64,000 nt of DNA from Bordetella genomosp. 4 (GTDB lineage Bacteria; Pseudomonadota; Gammaproteobacteria; Burkholderiales; Burkholderiaceae_B), in the NCBI RefSeq assembly GCF_002261185.1, contig NZ_NEVQ01000001.1:248001-312000 (forward strand), written 5' to 3'. Positions 27,742 to 36,574 of this stretch are shown here, piece by piece. A program made the translations under genes and the position numbers. The notes under the pieces were generated by a model. The model made no database searches and had not been told where the DNA came from. It was given only the letters and a program-made list of their open reading frames with translations. How positions within the stretch are numbered: the stretch's first letter is position 1; every line of letters begins with the position of its first letter.

Positions 27742-28547
27742 GACAGGGCCTCTTCAGGTTCGAGTTCGGCCGACAGCGGGGTATCCTGATGCATGATGCG
27801 CACAAAGGCGTCTTCGAGGTCTACGCCGCCTACGCGCGCCAGCAAGGCCTGCGTAGTGTCCAGTGCCACAATGCGACCGCCTTTCAGCATGGCGATACGG
27901 CCACACAAGGCCTCGGCTTCTTCGAGGTAGTGCGTGGTCAGCATGATGGTGTGGCCGGCTTTGTTCAGCCGTGAGATGAATTCCCACAGGGTGCGGCGCA
28001 GGTCGACATCCACGCCCGCTGTGGGCTCGTCCAACACAATCACTGGCGGACGATGCACCAACGCTTGGGCGACGAGAACGCGTCGCTTCATACCGCCCGA
28101 CAAGGCGCGCATATTGCTGTCGGCCTTGTCTGCCAACCCTAAATTGAACAGGATTTCGTCGATCCAGTCGTCATTTTTGCGCAAGCCAAAATAGCCCGAC
28201 TGGATGCGCAGCGTTTCGCGTACGGTGAAAAACGGGTCGTAGACCAGCTCTTGCGGTACGACGCCTAGCGCGCGGCGGGCCATTTTATAGTCGGCGGAGA
28301 CATCGTAGCCACAGACGCTGGCATTGCCGCTGGAGGCACGCGCCAAGCCGGCGAGAATGGAGATCAAGGTGGTTTTGCCGGCCCCATTGGGCCCCAGCAA
28401 GCCGAAAAACTCGCCGGGCTCGATGCGCAGGCTGACATCGTTCAGGGCCTGAAACCCCTGGCCGGGGGTACGTCCAAGCCATTTCTTCCAACCCGCCTGG
28501 CGTGGTGGATAAATCTTGGATACGTGTTCTAGACTGACTGCTGACAT
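27738..28547 (-). CDS. ABC transporter ATP-binding protein (YadG-like)
   Basis: 269 aa ABC ATPase. Walker A GPNGAGKTT (about residues 54-62), Q-loop VVPQELVYD, signature LSGGMKRRV, Walker B VIVLDEPTAGVD, H-loop TTHYLEEAE. The GVDVDLR and MKRR variants are typical of ABC-2 exporter ATPases. It is paired with the downstream permease by a 4-nt overlap. The gene lies 88 nt after mlaC, where a STAS-domain mlaB would be expected in related operons. Confidence 0.92.
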   Translation of the reverse strand: MSAVSLEHVSKIYPPRQAGWKKWLGRTPGQGFQALNDVSLRIEPGEFFGLLGPNGAGKTTLISILAGLARASSGNASVCGYDVSADYKMARRALGVVPQELVYDPFFTVRETLRIQSGYFGLRKNDDWIDEILFNLGLADKADSNMRALSGGMKRRVLVAQALVHRPPVIVLDEPTAGVDVDLRRTLWEFISRLNKAGHTIMLTTHYLEEAEALCGRIAMLKGGRIVALDTTQALLARVGGVDLEDAFVRIMHQDTPLSAELEPEEALS

Positions 28548-28592
28548 GGCGACGGCGAAGGCCCGGGAAAGAGCGAATCGCCCATTATAAAT

Positions 28593-28630
28593 GGCGGCCC
28601 CGCCGGGAATGCTTTGTCCCGGTTGCCGCC
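28593..28630 (-). other. Hairpin between mlaC and the ABC ATPase gene
   Basis: Directly after the mlaC stop (minus strand), GGCGGC (28630-28625) pairs with GCCGCC (28598-28593) and CCGGGA (28622-28617) with TCCCGG (28608-28603) around an 8-nt loop. It is followed by ATTTATAATGG, which has no U-tract but contains an exact TATAAT. It may be an attenuator or an internal promoter, but no matching -35 is visible. Confidence 0.4.
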
Positions 28631-28635
28631 TGGGT

Positions 28636-29268
28636 TTATTGGTTGCGCTGGTTTAGCGCCTTGATCAGCCCGTCAATGCCGGATTGCTCGATTTGTTGCG
28701 CGAATTGATTGCGATAGTTCTGGATCAGCCAGATGCCTTCGACGTTCATGTCGTAGATCCGCCAGCCTTGCTGGGGGTCCTTTTCGAGTCGATAGTCAAC
28801 ACCGACGGGCTGGCCGTTTGCCTGCGTGATCAGGCTGCGTACGACCACATCGTCGGCGTTGGGATCATCCCGGAATGGCAGCAGTTTGATGGACGTGTTT
28901 TGAGTCACACCGGTCAGGGCGCCGCTGTAGGTGCGGACCAGCGTGCCGCGAAAGGCGTTGGCCAAGGCGGTTTGTTGCTCGGGCGTGGCTTGGCGCCAGT
29001 AACGGCCAGCAGACAGCTGTGTGGTTTTGCGGAAATTGACGTACGGCAGGATGTAGGTGTCGACGACCTGGTTGATGTGGGCGAGATCGCCGGATTTGAC
29101 CTTGGAATCGGCCTTGAGCACGTCCAGCGCCTCGTTGGCGGCATCCAGCACGAACTTGTCGGGCGCGCCGTGGGCATCGGGCTTGGCCTGAGCCACGGTA
29201 GCGGCCATCAGGCCGATGGTTGCGGCCAGGAATAGACGTTGCAGCAAGGAAAAAGCGGAAATTCGCAT
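28636..29268 (-). CDS. mlaC: Periplasmic phospholipid-binding protein MlaC
   Basis: 210 aa with a strong AAGGAGCT ribosome site. The signal peptide ends MAATVAQA. The mature protein shows the MlaC/Ttg2D pattern: ALDVLKADSKVKSGDLAHINQVVDTYILPYVNF, then RYWRQATPEQQ, FRGTLVRTYSGAL, and IYDMNVEGIWLIQNYRNQF. It shuttles glycerophospholipids between the outer-membrane MlaA complex and the inner-membrane MlaFED complex. It lies 29 nt after mlaA. Confidence 0.94.
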   Translation of the reverse strand: MRISAFSLLQRLFLAATIGLMAATVAQAKPDAHGAPDKFVLDAANEALDVLKADSKVKSGDLAHINQVVDTYILPYVNFRKTTQLSAGRYWRQATPEQQTALANAFRGTLVRTYSGALTGVTQNTSIKLLPFRDDPNADDVVVRSLITQANGQPVGVDYRLEKDPQQGWRIYDMNVEGIWLIQNYRNQFAQQIEQSGIDGLIKALNQRNQ

Positions 29269-29297
29269 AAGAGCTCCTTTTGAGTGGGGCGTCCTGG

Positions 29298-30098
29298 TTA
29301 TTGGGTGGGCGTGGGCGCAGGGGCGGCAGGTTGAGCCGGCGCGGCGGCGTCGTCATCGTCCTCGATGCTGTAATCCGGCAGGTTGCCCTCGCCCTCGGCG
29401 CTGCCGCGCACCATGGCGGCGCGGCGTTGCAGGTAGGCGTCACGAATGAAACTGTAGGGGTCCAGCGCTACCCGATCGACCATATCGGTGGTGTCGAGCA
29501 AGCTGGCGCGCGTATCGACGAGATCCAGACCCCACAAGCTATTGCGGATCGGTACGTTCTCGATGGCACCGGGGCTGCTGTAGGTGTAAATACCGCCTTG
29601 CCAGTCGCCGATCAGGCCCACGCCGTCACGCACGGTGCTTGAGCCAAAGAACGGCAGCACCAGATAGGGACCTTGGCCAAGGCCCCATACGCCCAGCGTC
29701 GTGCCGAAGTCGTTGGGGATCTTGCGGGCGCCATTGGCCGAGGCCACGTCAAAGCAGCCGCCTACGCCCATGGTGGTGTTGAACAGGAAGCGTCCCAGCG
29801 TGTTGACGAAATCGTGGCCGCGGCCCTGCAGGAAGCTGTTCGTGGCCGACCAGAGATCGCCTACGTTGCTGAACATGTTGTGGACGCAGCTGCGTACCGG
29901 CTCAGGCGTGACATAGGTATATGCCTGTGCGACAGGCTTGAACAGAGCCCGGTCGATAGTGTCGTTGAACTTGTATACGCCGCGGTTGAAGCCTTCCCAG
30001 GGATCGCGCGGATCCGGGTTGCCTGGAGCCGCGCAACCGGCGGTCAGCGCGCAGACGGCCAGGGCAGAGGCAAATCGAGCGTAGGTGGGCATAGTCAT
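29298..30098 (-). CDS. mlaA: Outer-membrane lipoprotein MlaA (VacJ)
   Basis: 266 aa from the ATG at 30098; a Met two codons later is equally possible and an in-frame TTG at 30119 less so. A signal peptide ends in lipobox LTAGC, giving an N-terminal lipidated Cys. MlaA motifs follow: DPWEGFNRGVYKFND, GDLWSATNSFLQGR, FNTTMGVGGCFDVAS, DFGTTLGVWGLGQGPYLVLPFFG with the conserved PYLVLP. The C-terminal 40 residues are acidic then Pro/Ala-rich and probably disordered. MlaA removes mislocalised phospholipids from the outer leaflet. In E. coli it is encoded apart from the other mla genes; here it sits inside the operon, as in other betaproteobacteria. Confidence 0.93.
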   Translation of the reverse strand: MTMPTYARFASALAVCALTAGCAAPGNPDPRDPWEGFNRGVYKFNDTIDRALFKPVAQAYTYVTPEPVRSCVHNMFSNVGDLWSATNSFLQGRGHDFVNTLGRFLFNTTMGVGGCFDVASANGARKIPNDFGTTLGVWGLGQGPYLVLPFFGSSTVRDGVGLIGDWQGGIYTYSSPGAIENVPIRNSLWGLDLVDTRASLLDTTDMVDRVALDPYSFIRDAYLQRRAAMVRGSAEGEGNLPDYSIEDDDDAAAPAQPAAPAPTPTQ

Positions 30099-30193
30099 GA
30101 TGGGGTCAATGCCAAGCAAAGGTTCTGTTCACAGGTCGCCTGCCGAAGCAGGCTGGGCAAAGGTATTCGGTCAATGTCCGTCAGCGCGGTATT

Positions 30194-30703
30194 TCAGTTC
30201 GTTGGCGGCGCACTGGGCTGTTCGCCGGATTTGTCCGAATTAGACCCTTGGTTTTGCGCGCTGTTGTAGAGGAATTGGCTAATCAGGTTTTCCAGGACAA
30301 CGGCGCTTTGGGTATAGCGGATTTTGCCTCCATCGGCAAAATTTTGCTCGTCGCCGCCCGCTGTCAGCCCAACGTACTGCTCGCCCAGCAGCCCTGAGGT
30401 CAGAATGGAGGCCGACGTGTCTTTGGGAAATTGGTAGCCTTCTTCCAGGTTGAGGGCGACCACGGCCTTGAAAGAACGGTCGTCAAAGGTGATGCTGCTG
30501 ACGCGCCCCACCACCACGCCGGCGCTTTTGACGGGCGCGCGCGCTTTCAGGCCGCCGATATTGTCAAAGTCGGCGGTCAACGTGTATGTCGGCGCAAATG
30601 AGAAACTGCTGAGGTTGCCGGCACGCAAGGCCAGAAACACCAGGGCGGCTGCGCCGAGCAGCACGAAGAGGCCTACCCAAAAATCGGTTTTTTCGCGTGA
30701 CAT
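30194..30703 (-). CDS. mlaD: MCE-domain phospholipid transport protein MlaD
   Basis: 169 aa. One N-terminal membrane helix (DFWVGLFVLLGAAALVFLAL), then the MCE domain: YTLTADFDNIGGLKARAPVKSAGVVVGRVSSI, followed by ASILTSGLLGEQYVGLTAG. The C-terminal hydrophobic helix VVLENLISQFLYN completes the hexamer channel, with a polar tail after it. It forms the periplasmic ring on the MlaFE transporter. It is 14 nt after mlaE. Confidence 0.95.
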   Translation of the reverse strand: MSREKTDFWVGLFVLLGAAALVFLALRAGNLSSFSFAPTYTLTADFDNIGGLKARAPVKSAGVVVGRVSSITFDDRSFKAVVALNLEEGYQFPKDTSASILTSGLLGEQYVGLTAGGDEQNFADGGKIRYTQSAVVLENLISQFLYNSAQNQGSNSDKSGEQPSAPPTN

Positions 30704-30717
30704 GATGCAAATCCGTA

Positions 30718-31506
30718 TTAATTGCCAAACATCAGGGCGGTAAGCAGGAAATCCAGGCCCAGCACGGCGAGCGAGCCTACGACGACGGTGCGGGTGGTGG
30801 CTCGCGCCACGCCCTCGGGGGTAGCGCGGGCGTGCCAGCCTTCGTAGAGCGCGACGAGCGTGACCGTGACTCCGAAGACAATGCTTTTCAGGACGCCATT
30901 GGCGACGTCATCCCAGACGTCCACGCCGTTCTGCATCTGCGACCAGAACGCGCCGGCATCCACCCCAATGAGCAGTACGCCGACGATCCAGCCGCCCAGG
31001 ATGCCTACCATGGAAAATACAGCGGCCAAGACCGGCATGGCGATGATGCCGCCCCACAAACGCGGCACGAGCACCCGCCGCATCGGATCGACGGCCATGA
31101 CTTCCATGGCCGAGAGCTGCTCGCCAGCCTTCATGAGGCCAATTTCGGCGGTCAGCGAGGTGCCCGCACGGCCGGCAAACAGGAGGGCCGTCACCACGGG
31201 ACCGAGTTCGCGAACCAGGGACAGGGCGACCAGCAGACCGAGGGCTTCTTCGGAACCATAGCGGTTCAGTGTGTAATAGCCTTGCAATCCCAGCACGAAG
31301 CCGACAAACAGGCCCGATACGACGATGATCAGCAGGGAATAGTTGCCGATGAAGTGAACTTGCTGGGAGACCAGCCGGGGACGCGACAACGCGATGCCGC
31401 TGCGCGCCAGGAGACTGTTTACAAAGCGGGTGAACCCGCCGACGCCGCTGATGCTGTCACGCACCCAACGGCCCAGGGCGCTGATCGCTCGAACTGGCCC
31501 GATCAT
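30718..31506 (-). CDS. mlaE: Phospholipid ABC transporter permease MlaE
   Basis: 262 aa from the ATG at 31506, overlapping the mlaF stop by 4 nt. A longer in-frame extension to 31605 lies within mlaF and is unlikely. Five or so membrane segments and MlaE motifs are visible: [65 protein letters not shown], and [10 protein letters not shown]. It is the dimeric inner-membrane core beneath the MlaD ring. No permease fusion or truncation is seen. Confidence 0.95.
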   Translation of the reverse strand: MIGPVRAISALGRWVRDSISGVGGFTRFVNSLLARSGIALSRPRLVSQQVHFIGNYSLLIIVVSGLFVGFVLGLQGYYTLNRYGSEEALGLLVALSLVRELGPVVTALLFAGRAGTSLTAEIGLMKAGEQLSAMEVMAVDPMRRVLVPRLWGGIIAMPVLAAVFSMVGILGGWIVGVLLIGVDAGAFWSQMQNGVDVWDDVANGVLKSIVFGVTVTLVALYEGWHARATPEGVARATTRTVVVGSLAVLGLDFLLTALMFGN

Positions 31507-32450
31507 GATTTTCGGCCTCCGAGGGAAGACTGGGCTGCGTCGGTTTTTGGAGATGGGGTCGAGTTCGCCCTGGCTTCGGAGCCGCCCGCCTGTTTGGCCA
31601 GCCACGCCTGAAACGCCGGCGTGTCGGGATACTGAAAGGCGACCGGGCCATCGGGCTCGCCGCGCAGGAATTGTCTGACGTACGGGTCTTGCGACTCAGA
31701 TAAGGATTGCGGCGATCCGGAGATGACCAGACGGCCCTGGCCGACCAGGTAGACCTGATCGGCAATTGCAAAGGACTCCTGCACGTCGTGGGTGATCAGC
31801 ACCGAGGCACAATGCAGTCGGTCGGATAGGTCGCGGATCAGACGGGCCGTGATCCCCATCGAAATCGGGTCGAGCCCAGCAAAGGGTTCGTCGTACAAAA
31901 TGAGTTCGGGCTCCAGCACTACCGCACGAGCCAGGGCCACCCGTCGGGACATGCCGCCAGAGATTTCCGCTACGCGCAGATGCGCCGCAGCACGCAGCCC
32001 AACCGCGTCGAGCTTGTCCAGCACGCGGGACACAACCTCTGCCTCAGGCAAGCGGGTGTGCTCGCGTAGGGGAAAGGCGACGTTTTCAAAGACGTTCAGG
32101 TCTGTAAACAGCGCGCCTTGCTGAAAAAGCACGCCCATGCGCTTGCGCAAGGCCTGCAGCTCATCGTGGCCGATTTGGCTCAGATCGGTGCCGAATGCAC
32201 GGACTTGGCCGCGCAGGGGCTGAAGCTGGCCAGTCGCGGCACGCAATAGCGTGGTTTTGCCCGAGCCGGAGCCGCCCATGATGGCTACAACCTGCCCGGG
32301 CTGGACGGTCATGGTGATGTCTTGCAGCACCGTGAATTCGCCATAGCCCAGCGCCACTGCGTCCAGTGACAGAACGGGGGGCGGGCTATCGGGCGTGTGA
32401 TCGGGCATAGGCAACAAGTTGGGCCTGGACGGGTGAACAGTGTCCGACAA
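31503..32450 (-). CDS. mlaF: Phospholipid ABC transporter ATP-binding protein MlaF
   Basis: 315 aa, first gene of the long operon. A poorly conserved N-terminal ~25 residues precede the ATPase core: Walker [11 protein letters not shown]-loop VLFQQGALF, signature SGGMSRR, Walker [15 protein letters not shown]-loop ITHDVQE. The C-terminal extension contains DGPVAFQYP, corresponding to the segment that in studied MlaF wraps the partner subunit; it continues another 40 residues (Ser/Ala/Lys-rich), longer than usual. A TACAAT -10-like element at 32565-32560 lies about 110 nt upstream. A separate mlaB regulator gene is not found in the operon. Confidence 0.94.
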   Translation of the reverse strand: MSDTVHPSRPNLLPMPDHTPDSPPPVLSLDAVALGYGEFTVLQDITMTVQPGQVVAIMGGSGSGKTTLLRAATGQLQPLRGQVRAFGTDLSQIGHDELQALRKRMGVLFQQGALFTDLNVFENVAFPLREHTRLPEAEVVSRVLDKLDAVGLRAAAHLRVAEISGGMSRRVALARAVVLEPELILYDEPFAGLDPISMGITARLIRDLSDRLHCASVLITHDVQESFAIADQVYLVGQGRLVISGSPQSLSESQDPYVRQFLRGEPDGPVAFQYPDTPAFQAWLAKQAGGSEARANSTPSPKTDAAQSSLGGRKS

Positions 32451-32604
32451 AGGGGACGACCATAGAGTTTTTGGCCGAGCCGGTCAAGGCGTCGGCCATC
32501 GAATACTGTACCTGTCAGGCGACCGTGATTCTCGCGGCGGCATGTTGCAGGCGAATGTTATTGTAACTTGCCGCCTCACATCGAGTGTCGCCGCAAACGT
32601 GTCC

Positions 32605-33591
32605 TTACTGCAGCGTAATGTTGCCTTTTTGGATGACTTCTGCCCACTTTCGGGTTTCGCTGGCGATGAATTTGGCGAAATCGTCCGGCGTGCCGCCTCC
32701 TGCCTGGCTACCCGTATCGGCAATGGCCCGTTGCACTTCCGGGTCTTGCAAGATGTTGTTCAACTCCGTGTTGAGTTTGGCAATGATGGGGGCGGGCGTA
32801 CCTGCCGGCGCGATGATGCCCTGCCAGTTATATGACTCGAACCCGGGCAATCCTGCCTCGCTCAGCGTCGGAACATCGGGCAGCACAGTCAGGCGTTTGG
32901 CGGACGTCACGGCAATAGGATGAACCTTTTTGCTCTGAATGGCGGGCAACGCCGCGTAACCCATTTCGAACATCATCGAAATATGTCCACCCATCAGATC
33001 CGCGGACGCCGGGCTGCCGCCTTTATAGGGCACATGCACGATATCGATGTCTGCCTGTTCGCGGAACATTTCGCCTGACAAGTGGTGAGCGCCGCCCACG
33101 CCCGAGGAACCAAAAGTCAGCGTCCCCGGTTTTTTCTTGGCCAGATCGATCAACTCCTGCAGATTTTTGACCGGCAAGGTGTTTGTCACGCTCAGGACGA
33201 GGGGACTGTTTTCGACCAGGATGATGGGGGCCAGATCTTTGTCCGCTTTGTAAGGCATCTGAGCCATCAGACTAGGGTTGACTGCCAAGGGGGCCAAGTT
33301 GCCGGCGCCAATGGTGTAACCATCAGGAGTGGCTTTGGCCACCAGGTTGGTACCGATGACGCCTCCCGCACCGGCCTTGTTTTCGACGACGACGGTTTGC
33401 TTGAGCGCATCGCCCAGCTTGCGCGCGATCAGGCGCATACGGGTGTCGGCAAAGCCCCCGGGCGCATAAGGCACGATCAAGGTAATGGGCTTGGACGGCC
33501 AGTCACCGACATCCTGGGCGCGGGCGAGCGATGCGCCGGTCAGGGCAGTGACAGCCAACAGGCTGGCGAGCAAGGGATGTAAAGATTTCAT
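32605..33591 (-). CDS. Bug/TctC-family periplasmic solute receptor
   Basis: 328 aa with signal peptide ending SLARA. The tripartite tricarboxylate receptor fold is clear: WPSKPITLIVPYAPGGFADT, VVENKAGAGGVIGTNLVAKA, PDGYTIGAGNLAPLAVNP, FGSSGVGGAHHLSGEMF, VPYKGGSPASADLMGGHI, and LPDVPTLSEAG with FESYNWQGI. These receptors bind carboxylates, amino acids or nicotinate-type compounds. No TctA/TctB permease genes are adjacent, as is common for the expanded Bug families of Alcaligenaceae, so the ligand cannot be deduced. It stands alone between mlaF and ompW on the minus strand. Confidence 0.93.
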   Translation of the reverse strand: MKSLHPLLASLLAVTALTGASLARAQDVGDWPSKPITLIVPYAPGGFADTRMRLIARKLGDALKQTVVVENKAGAGGVIGTNLVAKATPDGYTIGAGNLAPLAVNPSLMAQMPYKADKDLAPIILVENSPLVLSVTNTLPVKNLQELIDLAKKKPGTLTFGSSGVGGAHHLSGEMFREQADIDIVHVPYKGGSPASADLMGGHISMMFEMGYAALPAIQSKKVHPIAVTSAKRLTVLPDVPTLSEAGLPGFESYNWQGIIAPAGTPAPIIAKLNTELNNILQDPEVQRAIADTGSQAGGGTPDDFAKFIASETRKWAEVIQKGNITLQ

Positions 33592-33670
33592 GCGCGGGCT
33601 CCTCTTTTCTTAGACGTAGCGCGGAGCCGACTATTATGACCTTTATGGGGCCTGCCCGCCCGCGCCGGCG

Positions 33671-34297
33671 CTAAAAGCGATAGCCGACCGCCAAGGTCGT
33701 GACCCACGGATCAATGCGTGCGGTGCCGATGCGCTGACCGTCGAGTTTCACCTTCGACGAGATGTCGATATAACGAATATCCGCGTTCATGAACCAGCGG
33801 TCGCTGAGTTTGATGTCAACGCCCAGCTGCCCGGCCAAGCCCCAGGAGTCGCTCAGCTTCAGACTGGAGCCGGACAGCGGGCCGCGCGTGTGCGTGTCAA
33901 AGAAATGAGTGTAGTTCAGCCCCACGCCGACATAGGGCTGTATGGTGTGATCCGGGAGGAAATGCCATTGCACGCTGAGTGTGGGCGGCAGCTGTTTGGT
34001 CGTGCCGATCTTTCCCAGTCCGGTGTCACCGGATACATTGTGTTGAAAGGGCAATGCGCCGAGCAACTCGATGCCGATATGCCGCGTGGCCATGTAGGTC
34101 ACCGTGAAACTCGGCCGCACGTTGCTGTTGACGTTGAGATCGACCGTGCCACCGAGCACGCTGCCATTATCGGATTTAGGGCTGACTTGGGTCACGCCCA
34201 GCTTAAAAAGCCAATCGCCGGCTTCGTGAGCGTGGACGGTTATGGCGCTCAGGCTGGCCGCACAGAATGTGGCGGCCACGGTACTGCGTAATGACAT
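33671..34297 (-). CDS. ompW: OmpW-family outer-membrane protein
   Basis: 208 aa from the ATG at 34297, with GGAG upstream; a longer start at 34330 lacks support. The signal peptide ends ITVHA and the mature protein begins HEAGDWLFKLGVTQVSPKSDNG, the OmpW start pattern. Further motifs are LPPTLSVQWHF, QPYVGVGLNYTHFF, and the ending DPWVTTLAVGYRF with terminal Phe for Bam recognition. It is predicted to be an eight-stranded barrel with a hydrophobic channel. A perfect FNR-type box 66-79 nt upstream suggests oxygen-responsive control, as known for E. coli ompW. Confidence 0.93.
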   Translation of the reverse strand: MSLRSTVAATFCAASLSAITVHAHEAGDWLFKLGVTQVSPKSDNGSVLGGTVDLNVNSNVRPSFTVTYMATRHIGIELLGALPFQHNVSGDTGLGKIGTTKQLPPTLSVQWHFLPDHTIQPYVGVGLNYTHFFDTHTRGPLSGSSLKLSDSWGLAGQLGVDIKLSDRWFMNADIRYIDISSKVKLDGQRIGTARIDPWVTTLAVGYRF

Positions 34298-34362
34298 GAC
34301 TTCTCCGTAAAGGCCGAGGGCTATCGGCACGGAGATGGTGGCAGGGTCTCTCGATATCCGGC

Positions 34363-34376
34363 TTGATCCAGATCAA
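34363..34376. promoter_or_regulatory. FNR/ANR box upstream of ompW
   Basis: TTGAT-CCAG-ATCAA matches the FNR consensus TTGAT-N4-ATCAA exactly and the symmetry extends to GCTTGAT/ATCAAGC. Its centre is 72 nt upstream of the ompW ATG; class II placement at -41.5 would put the transcript start near 34328 with a ~31-nt leader. The lysR gene ends on the other side, so ompW is the only sensible target. Confidence 0.75.
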
Positions 34377-34421
34377 GCATGGCAGCATTACTCGAAAATT
34401 GATGGGGCGCTGGCGTCACGG

Positions 34422-35363
34422 CTAGGCGCCCTGTTCGATGACATGCCGCGCGGCATCGAGAAAACGGCGGCCAAGCAACGGCAGCGGGGCGAGCGTGGAG
34501 TGAGTGGCCCAGATCTCCACATGGGCTTCGGGACGAATGGGCCGGATGGCCACGCGCTCAGCCAACTCTGGTGTGATGCACCAGCGGTCTACGAGAGCTG
34601 GACCCAAGCCCTGGAGGACGAAAGCACAGGCTGTGACTGGCGAGTGGACTTCGACCGCGGCAGGACAGGGTTGCGTGTCGCCAAAGAACGCGGTGAGCGC
34701 GTGATTGAGAGGTGTCCCGACGGGATAAGCGATCCACTGCGCAGAACCGAAATCATGCGCGTGCACGCTGTCGTGGCTTGCCAAGGGGTGATCCGGCGGC
34801 GCGATACAGACAATGGGTACGGTTCCGAGCCGCACAGAATTCAGATGCGGGTGCTGAGGTGGGGACATAGACAACCCGACGTCGGCGCGCCCCGTCAGAA
34901 AGTAGCCCGCGAGTTCGTCAAACGTGACGCTGCGGTAGTCGACCCGGCTGCGTTCCGTGCGCCCGCGCATAGCCAGTAGCGTACGCGGCACCAGGCGTTG
35001 CCCGTAGCTGGCCGAGCACACCACGCGCAATACGCCGGCGCCTGCCTCGCCCAGGGCAATCGCGAGATCGTTTACGCGCTGGATGCCGCCATAGACTTGC
35101 TCGACCTCCGCGTACAGGCGTAGTGCTTCGGGGGTGGGCGTCAGCCGGCTCTTTGCGCGTTCGAAAAGCGGATAACCCAGGCGTGATTCGGTGAGCGACA
35201 GCACGCGGCTGACCGCGGGTTGCGAGACGTGCAGCAATCGGCCTGCCCCACTGATCGAGCCCGCCATCATGATGGCGCGAAAGACTTCGATCTGGCGCAG
35301 GTTCAGAGGCCTCGCGGCGGTGTGAGATGAGGCGCCTGCCTCAGTGATCGCGTCGTCCTGCAT
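34422..35363 (-). CDS. LysR-family transcriptional regulator
   Basis: 313 aa. After ~20 variable residues the winged helix-turn-helix is LNLRQIEVFRAIMMAGSISGAGRLLHVSQPAVSRVLSLTESRLG (about 20-63), followed by PLFERAKSRLTPTPEA. The effector domain shows GTVPIVCIAPPDHPLA and GLGPALVD. The gene is divergent from the Bug receptor - deacylase - racemase genes, 205 bp away with inverted repeats between, so it most likely controls that cluster and itself. The co-inducer is unknown; a D-amino acid or N-acyl-D-amino acid is a reasonable guess from the neighbours. Confidence 0.92.
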   Translation of the reverse strand: MQDDAITEAGASSHTAARPLNLRQIEVFRAIMMAGSISGAGRLLHVSQPAVSRVLSLTESRLGYPLFERAKSRLTPTPEALRLYAEVEQVYGGIQRVNDLAIALGEAGAGVLRVVCSASYGQRLVPRTLLAMRGRTERSRVDYRSVTFDELAGYFLTGRADVGLSMSPPQHPHLNSVRLGTVPIVCIAPPDHPLASHDSVHAHDFGSAQWIAYPVGTPLNHALTAFFGDTQPCPAAVEVHSPVTACAFVLQGLGPALVDRWCITPELAERVAIRPIRPEAHVEIWATHSTLAPLPLLGRRFLDAARHVIEQGA

Positions 35364-35459
35364 CGCGGGTTTCCTGTCTGGGGCAATAACGGCGGATTAT
35401 AGGTCTGGGACATTTTTCGATGAGGGTTCGGCTGGGTCCCGGTGATAACCTGACTTGCC

Positions 35460-35488
35460 GGAAAACGCCGGGCTATTCCGCGTTTTCC
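35460..35488. promoter_or_regulatory. Candidate LysR operator in the divergent intergenic region
   Basis: Perfect 9-bp inverted repeat GGAAAACGC / GCGTTTTCC with an 11-nt spacer, overlapped by a second wider repeat CTTGCCGG (35454-35461) / CCGGCAAG (35514-35521). It lies midway between the lysR start (97 nt) and the Bug receptor start (80 nt), where LysR proteins normally bind. No direct proof. Confidence 0.5.
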
Positions 35489-35568
35489 TTGCTTCCGGGC
35501 CCGCCGGCAAGGCCGGGCCGTGAGAAGCGCGGCAATGAAACCAGACTACATATATCCAGGGGAATTAC

Positions 35569-36552
35569 ATGTATCGAACTCTCGCCCGTTGTTTGAGCGT
35601 CCTAGCTGTTGCCTGCACCGCAGCGGGCGCTGCCGTCAGCGCCCATGCCGCTTTTCCCGACAAGCCGATCACCTTCATCGTTCCATCCGCTGCAGGCGGA
35701 TCGCCTGACGTATTGTCGCGTCTGATCACTACACAGATCGCCAAGGACACTGGCGCGACGCTCGTGATCGAAAACCGTCCCGGTGCGGCGGGCAACATCG
35801 GCGTGTCGCTGATCAAACGCGCAGCGGCCGATGGCTACACCATCGGCTACGGCAATATCAATACCTTGGCCGTGAACCGCTCGCTGTTTAAAGCCCTGCC
35901 TTACGATGTGGACAAAGACCTGGTCCCGGTTGGGCAGATGTTCAACATCTATAACGTGCTGATCGTGCCTGCCGATTCACCGATCAAATCAGTGCAGGAC
36001 TTGATCGAGCGCGCGAAGGCAGAGCCAGGCCGCCTCTCGTATGGCGCTTCGGGTGTGGGCACCACTGGCCATATGGGTGGCGAGCTCTTCAAGAGTATGG
36101 CCAAGATCGATGTCATGTTCATTCCCTACAACGGCGGGCCGGCCGCGATGCAGGACTTGATGGGCGGACGGTTGGACTTTACCTTTGCAAATACGTCGGA
36201 GGCGGTGCCGTTGATTCAAAGCGGTAAAGTTCGCGCCTTGGGTGTCAGCAGCCTCAAACGCCTGGCTTTGCTGCCTGACGTACCTACGCTGGACGAAAGC
36301 GGCCTGAAGGGCTACGAGACAATCGCCTGGGGAGGTGCGGTGGCTCCTGCGGGGACGCCGGCCAATATCATCCAAAAGCTCAACGCCGACTTGAACAAGG
36401 CGCTGGAAAATCCCGAGGTCCAAAAATCGTTGGCAGCGCTCGGTGCGGATCCTGCCGGCGGCAGTCCCGAAGATTTCAAGCGGCTCATGGACGCAGAAAC
36501 CGCCAAATGGGGCAAACTGATCGAGAGCGCAGGTATCCAGAAGCTGGACTGA
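35569..36552 (+). CDS. Bug/TctC-family periplasmic solute receptor of a D-amino-acid cluster
   Basis: 327 aa, signal peptide ending VSAHA, then FPDKPITFIVPSAAGGSPDVLSRL, VIENRPGAAGNIGVSLIKRA, ADGYTIGYGNINTLAVNRSL, YGASGVGTTGHMGGELF, LPDVPTLDESGLKGYETIAWGG. It is a canonical Bug receptor, clearly diverged from the receptor at 32.6-33.6 kb. It is the first gene of a three-gene plus-strand unit with a deacylase 22 nt downstream. The inferred ligand is an N-acyl-D-amino acid or related compound; this rests on context only. No permease is adjacent. Confidence 0.92.
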   Translation: MYRTLARCLSVLAVACTAAGAAVSAHAAFPDKPITFIVPSAAGGSPDVLSRLITTQIAKDTGATLVIENRPGAAGNIGVSLIKRAAADGYTIGYGNINTLAVNRSLFKALPYDVDKDLVPVGQMFNIYNVLIVPADSPIKSVQDLIERAKAEPGRLSYGASGVGTTGHMGGELFKSMAKIDVMFIPYNGGPAAMQDLMGGRLDFTFANTSEAVPLIQSGKVRALGVSSLKRLALLPDVPTLDESGLKGYETIAWGGAVAPAGTPANIIQKLNADLNKALENPEVQKSLAALGADPAGGSPEDFKRLMDAETAKWGKLIESAGIQKLD

Positions 36553-36574
36553 CCAACAAAACCATCATCATTCT

